The position numbers were made by a program, and so were the translations under genes. A stretch of DNA of 64,000 bases from the NCBI GenBank assembly GCA_029204225.1, contig CM055100.1, forward strand, positions 19,241,116-19,305,115, in the 5' to 3' direction. Of this stretch, positions 60,412 through 64,000 are shown piece by piece. This stretch comes from Diphasiastrum complanatum (lineage: Eukaryota > Streptophyta > Lycopodiopsida > Lycopodiales > Lycopodiaceae). The notes under the pieces were generated by a model, which had not been told where the DNA came from, did not search any database, and saw nothing but the letters and a program-made list of their open reading frames with translations. How positions within the stretch are numbered: the first letter of the stretch is position 1; every line of letters starts with the position of its first letter.

Positions 60412-61428
60412 CTGTTGCAAGGTTTATGCCACAAACAATTGTCAAATCTTATAAGTGCCCATTTCTCTTTCAAGAAGAAATGATCATATTACATCAACCA
60501 TACAAATGCATTATGTTCCAAAATGTACTAAGCATTTCACAATGCATTAACTTAAAAGTGCCCCAACTTTTCTTCTTCTTTTTTAGAATGTCTACCTTTT
60601 TCTAAAACCCAAATTCAATCATTTTGAAGCTTTTCTATCATGTACCAATACAAAATTGCTCAAAAAGAACATAATAGGATAGGAGCTTCATAAAGTTATG
60701 TTTGCAATCCATTGATGTTCTATTGGAAGCTGAAGTTTAAAGTTTCAAACCTCAAAAAGTTTCAAAACCTTCAAAAGAAATTCTAGCATAAGTTTTGTTG
60801 GAACTATGGCAAATCATTTTTGCAATGCACAATCATTAGTAATGACCATGTTTAGGATTCTACAGTTGCTTTTAGGTTTGCTTTTGACTTAAATGGGTTC
60901 TCTTAGATGCAATGCAAGTCATTGGAAAAAAGATCACTTGTGGAAATATAGTTTGAAAGCTATTGAATACCCTCCAAGTGAGAACTCAAAGTTTAATCAT
61001 GTTGTCTAAGATAATAACAAGAATGCCAGTTTTGAAAATATTCTTGCATAACTTAGGAAAACAAAGGATGATCTTGTTGAGACAGAATATAATCTTCTAA
61101 AGATTTGTTGTGAGCTTCCAAGGCTATATTAAGCACACTCGCGTCCAAATTTAGACACCGTAGAGCAAAGATCCCAAATGAGGAGACTGTTGGAGTTCTT
61201 TGAAAGAAGGATTCAAAAAGCTCAAAAATAAAATAGGTAGACCATAGAAGGTAAGAACTAGACTCTAAGGAATGAAAGAAATATGAGGAAATGACCAATT
61301 TTGACAATATGAATCCCTTGTGTAAGAAAATGAAGCCAGTTTCGAAGTGCATAATCTACTAGAAAGTTTCTCAAATTCCTAGACTCCCAATTTCACAATC
61401 GCTTGGATCTAGTATCAAAATTACCATA
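60412..61428 (-). other. Upstream intron of the exonuclease gene
   Basis: The exon carrying the N-terminal catalytic Asp is not found here, so this is taken as the left part of an intron that runs past the window end. Confidence 0.5.
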
Positions 61429-61745
61429 CTAATTTTCATCATTCACAATGAAATTACTATCAATAATTGATTTAGTACTATCATTCTCATGTGAAGACTC
61501 AGAAACAATTCCACTTAAGCAAGATTTTAAAACAAGATAGTAACAATCACAATTATGAGCTTCCTTCATTAATTCCGCCGATGTAACCATCAGAAACTGA
61601 GTTCCAGTATCATCACCAAAAATGGATACAACTTTACCACTAGAATCTATGAATCGTAATTCATGCTTCTTAAAATCAATTTGCAAACTATCAGATTTAC
61701 TAAAGAACCACTCATATCCTAAAATTACATCCGATTGGCCCAAGT

Positions 61746-62156
61746 TTAGAACATGGAAATTAATCTTCTCAATCCTTGAAGATCCAGCTCCAAATCCGGA
61801 ATCATTACTTCAAGAACTTCAGTATCTGCGCCTGACGCAAGCTTAACCACATAACGATGGTCACTTGGCCTGGTAGGCACCTGGAGTCTCTGCACAAGTT
61901 GCGAATTAATAAAATTATGAGTACTGCCAGAATCAAACAATACATTCACATCTTTCCCTAACAACTTGCCCCTTACACGAAACAAATTGTGAGGACCAAA
62001 AGACAATGTACTAAATTGACATTCACAAGTACTATTAATAACATCAACTTCCATTTTACTTGTTGGCAAATCAACTGTCATAAGATTAGATGAGGACTTG
62101 TTCTTTAACGGGCACTCTTTAGCCAGATGGCCCGCCTTGCCACAATTGAAACACAA
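61746..62156 (-). pseudogene. Gypsy E nucleocapsid knuckle and protease
   Basis: A 136-residue frame with an intact CCHC knuckle (C-x2-C-x4-H-x4-C) and the DSG-type protease active site LFDSGSTHNF. A frame break at 61745 separates the protease end. Confidence 0.85.
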
Positions 62157-62219
62157 TCCCTGTTTGAAGGCATCTCTAACTGACGGAAATTTGTTGAGCT
62201 TTTCTCTTGCCCCCGTTTC

Positions 62220-62627
62220 CTAGAAGCTACCACTGTCTGATCGTACACGTGCGATCCGAATGGCATCCTCCAACGAGTTCAAAGAATTGCGCTTGCATTC
62301 ATTCTGAAAATTCGCTGGCAATCCATTCACAAACTGCCACTCAGCGTACTTTTTCGAAAAATGCGGCACTTTAGTAAGAAGATCCATGAACTCTTGGACA
62401 TAAGTGTCCAAGTCATGCAACCCCATCTTAAGATCTACAAAATGCCGATACGAGTCTCTTTCATCCAAAGTCATAAATGCTTTCAAGAATACATCCCGAA
62501 AAGCATCCCAAGTGACTGGCTTAGGCTCGAGATCTCGCCACCACGACATGGCTTTTCCTTCCAAAAAAATAAGTACTAAAGAAATTCGCTTCTCCTCTAT
62601 CGATTCAACCAAAATAAGGCAAAACAC
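62220..62627 (-). pseudogene. Gypsy E gag domain
   Basis: Retrotransposon gag domain with LEGKAMSWWRDLE, WDAFRDVFLKAF and FVNGLPANFQNECKRNS. The N-terminus is cut off by a stop upstream; the following linker to the knuckle is out of frame. Confidence 0.85.
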
Positions 62628-63297
62628 CTACTTGGGAGACCACCGATTTACCGAATTTTCACGGATTTCTGATGACACAATTCCACACGCTTTGGTCCAC
62701 ACCGAGCTGCTCACGAGCTCCAATTGGCTGCTCTGATACCAATAAAACGTCCCCCAAGACCTCCAATAGAGAATGAGCGTTAAGAACACGATAAGGGAGT
62801 GCAGTGGACGAAACCGTCCCAACCAATCCTAGACCGTCCGATCTAGCCCCCGAGCACTAGGGAGTATGGCAAATCACTATGATAGGAAGCGCTTACCAAT
62901 CCGACAGCATAACGGCCGCAAACTCTCAATGAATCAAATGGACACAGAAGTGGGTATATATAGAGAGAAGCCCCTCCCCTGCCTGTCCATGCAATGAATC
63001 CACATGTAAGCGTGCTATCAACTCATGCCTAACTCCCATGCATGTCCACTGCATGTAGGCACTCCTAACTCAAAATAGCAAAGACCCATGCATAGACACA
63101 GTGCATGTACATCCTATCCCATACTAGGATGCAATACACATGCCTATACTGCATGCAGGCATAGCCATAGGTCCTACTTAGCTATTGTCCGGGGTCCTGG
63201 CCCCTACATCTAAGGCAGCCCCTAATAGTACAAACCCCCCATTAGGGCCGTAACATCATGCAAGCATAGCCATAGAGTCCCTACGCACCCCACATTT

Positions 63298-63854
63298 GAT
63301 GAGGGAGGTTCAAGATGTTACCAAAGAATTGGAGCCCGTTCGTGAATCGTGGAAACAATTCGGGTGCACCATCATGATTGATGGTTGGAGTAACACCAAG
63401 AGGCGACATATCATTAATATTCTAGTGTCTTCTTGTGTGGGCACCATGTTCTTAAGAGCCATCGACACATCAGCACCTGGCACCACTGTTTCAGGTGAGT
63501 AAAGAGTTCATGACATTTGCTGGATTTCAATGCTCATTGCTCATTGGTAATTAGAATTTTGATCATTTTAGTTTTTGATGCTCGTGAGTCATTGCTTAGT
63601 TCAAATATGAATCTCTGATGCTAGTCTCAATGATCGTTGCAATTTGTTTAATGTTACAAGTGAGTACATCTACATCTACTCACACAATCGCGCAAGCGAT
63701 CGAGGACGTAGGGCCTCAAAATGTTTTGCAAGTCATTACTGACAATGCAGTAAATTGCAAAGCCATGGGAGATTTGATGATGGAGAATTATCCGACTATC
63801 TTTTGGACTCCATGCGTTGCACACCGCATCAACTTACTGATTGAGGACATCGCG
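63298..63854 (+). pseudogene. hAT transposase fragment (DUF659), continues past the window
   Basis: Two exons: 63298-63494 (ELEPVRESWKQFGCTIMIDG, IINILVSSCVGTMFLRAID) with a GTGAGT donor, and about 63661-63854 (QVITDNAVNCKAMGDLM, FWTPCVAHRINLLIEDIAG) with a GTATAT donor. The catalytic DGW and the PCxAH motif are intact. It is related to the hAT at 49773-53478 but clearly diverged from it, and no stop is seen in these exons. Exons before 63298 are not visible, perhaps because gypsy E is inserted there. Confidence 0.8.
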
Positions 63855-64000
63855 GGTATATCCTAGTTAGTGGCACCCAGTTAGTAGTTACACACTTACT
63901 GCTTGAACTTTAAATTTGAAGATTCTACATGTCATGAGTGTTGATTGGTCACGACTCATAGATGAGTTGGGCACTCAATTTTCAAGCATAAGCAACTCCT
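63855..64000 (+). other. Start of the next hAT intron
   Basis: Non-coding sequence after the exon 63661-63854, up to the window end. Confidence 0.5.

Larger units (their letters stand above)
61429..63255 (-). mobile_element. Ty3/gypsy element E, 5' half (LTR, gag, protease)
   Basis: In minus-strand order: LTR about 63255-62742 (starts TGTTACGGCCC), primer site TGGTATCAGAGCAGCC (62741-62726), gag 62627-62220 (GKAMSWWRDLEPKPVTW, DLDTYVQEFMDLLTKVP), knuckle CFNCGKAGHLAKEC and protease VLFDSGSTHNFIN (62156-61746), and the protease end SDVILGYEWF (61743-61429). RT, RNase H, integrase and the 3' LTR are missing. It is unlike the 42-kb gypsy in sequence. It may interrupt the hAT copy to its right, whose upstream exons are not seen. 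Confidence 0.85.

Overview
This is a stretch of a large plant nuclear genome. The evidence is GT-AG spliced exons of plant-type genes, plant Ty1/copia and Ty3/gypsy chromovirus retrotransposons primed by initiator tRNA-Met, hAT transposases, Helitrons, LINEs and very long introns. Species cannot be read from the sequence. The 20.65 kb intron and dense old repeats would suit a fern or gymnosperm-sized genome, but that is inference.

Two host genes are visible, both on the minus strand. At 2121-5603 lie four exons of a small coiled-coil protein resembling the plant At5g43822 / animal AIRIM (C1orf109) family; its last exon is not seen. From 32347 to 60411 lie the last four exons of a 5'-3' exonuclease (FEN/PolI exonuclease-domain family). 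Their splice phases join without a break through the stop codon, and the first exon lies beyond the right edge. Most of 34.7-55.4 kb is one intron of this gene.

The rest is mobile DNA. 1-662: gypsy fragment. 6.2-12.9 kb: two same-family copia copies in opposite orientation fused at a broken LTR. 15.7-17.5 kb: truncated LINE bracketed by (CT)n. 17.5-20.1 kb: two Helitrons end to end. 24.1-28.5 kb: gypsy scrap and a copia element. 28.5-30 kb: tail of a hAT transposase with AT-hooks. 31-31.7 kb: tandem repeats and GC-rich mini-elements. 37.2-42.1 kb: a tRNA-derived SINE followed by two LINE copies. 42.16-48.67 kb: complete Ty3/gypsy chromovirus with LTRs and target-site duplication. 48.7-53.5 kb: coiled-coil ORF and an intron-containing hAT transposase relic. 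54-55.2 kb: copia 3' end. 57.0-57.8 kb: L1-like relic. 61.4-63.3 kb: gypsy 5' half. 63.3-64 kb: another hAT.

The most interesting signal is the SINE/LINE pair. The tRNA-headed SINE at 37.2 kb ends with the same 3' hairpin, the same ACATTAATAAA motif and the same (CT)n tail as the LINE at 38.2-42.1 kb. A third copy of the tail closes the LINE at 17.2 kb. The hairpin stem varies between copies while pairing is kept. This looks like a LINE family that recognises a 3' hairpin, ends in (CT)n rather than poly(A), and mobilises a SINE.
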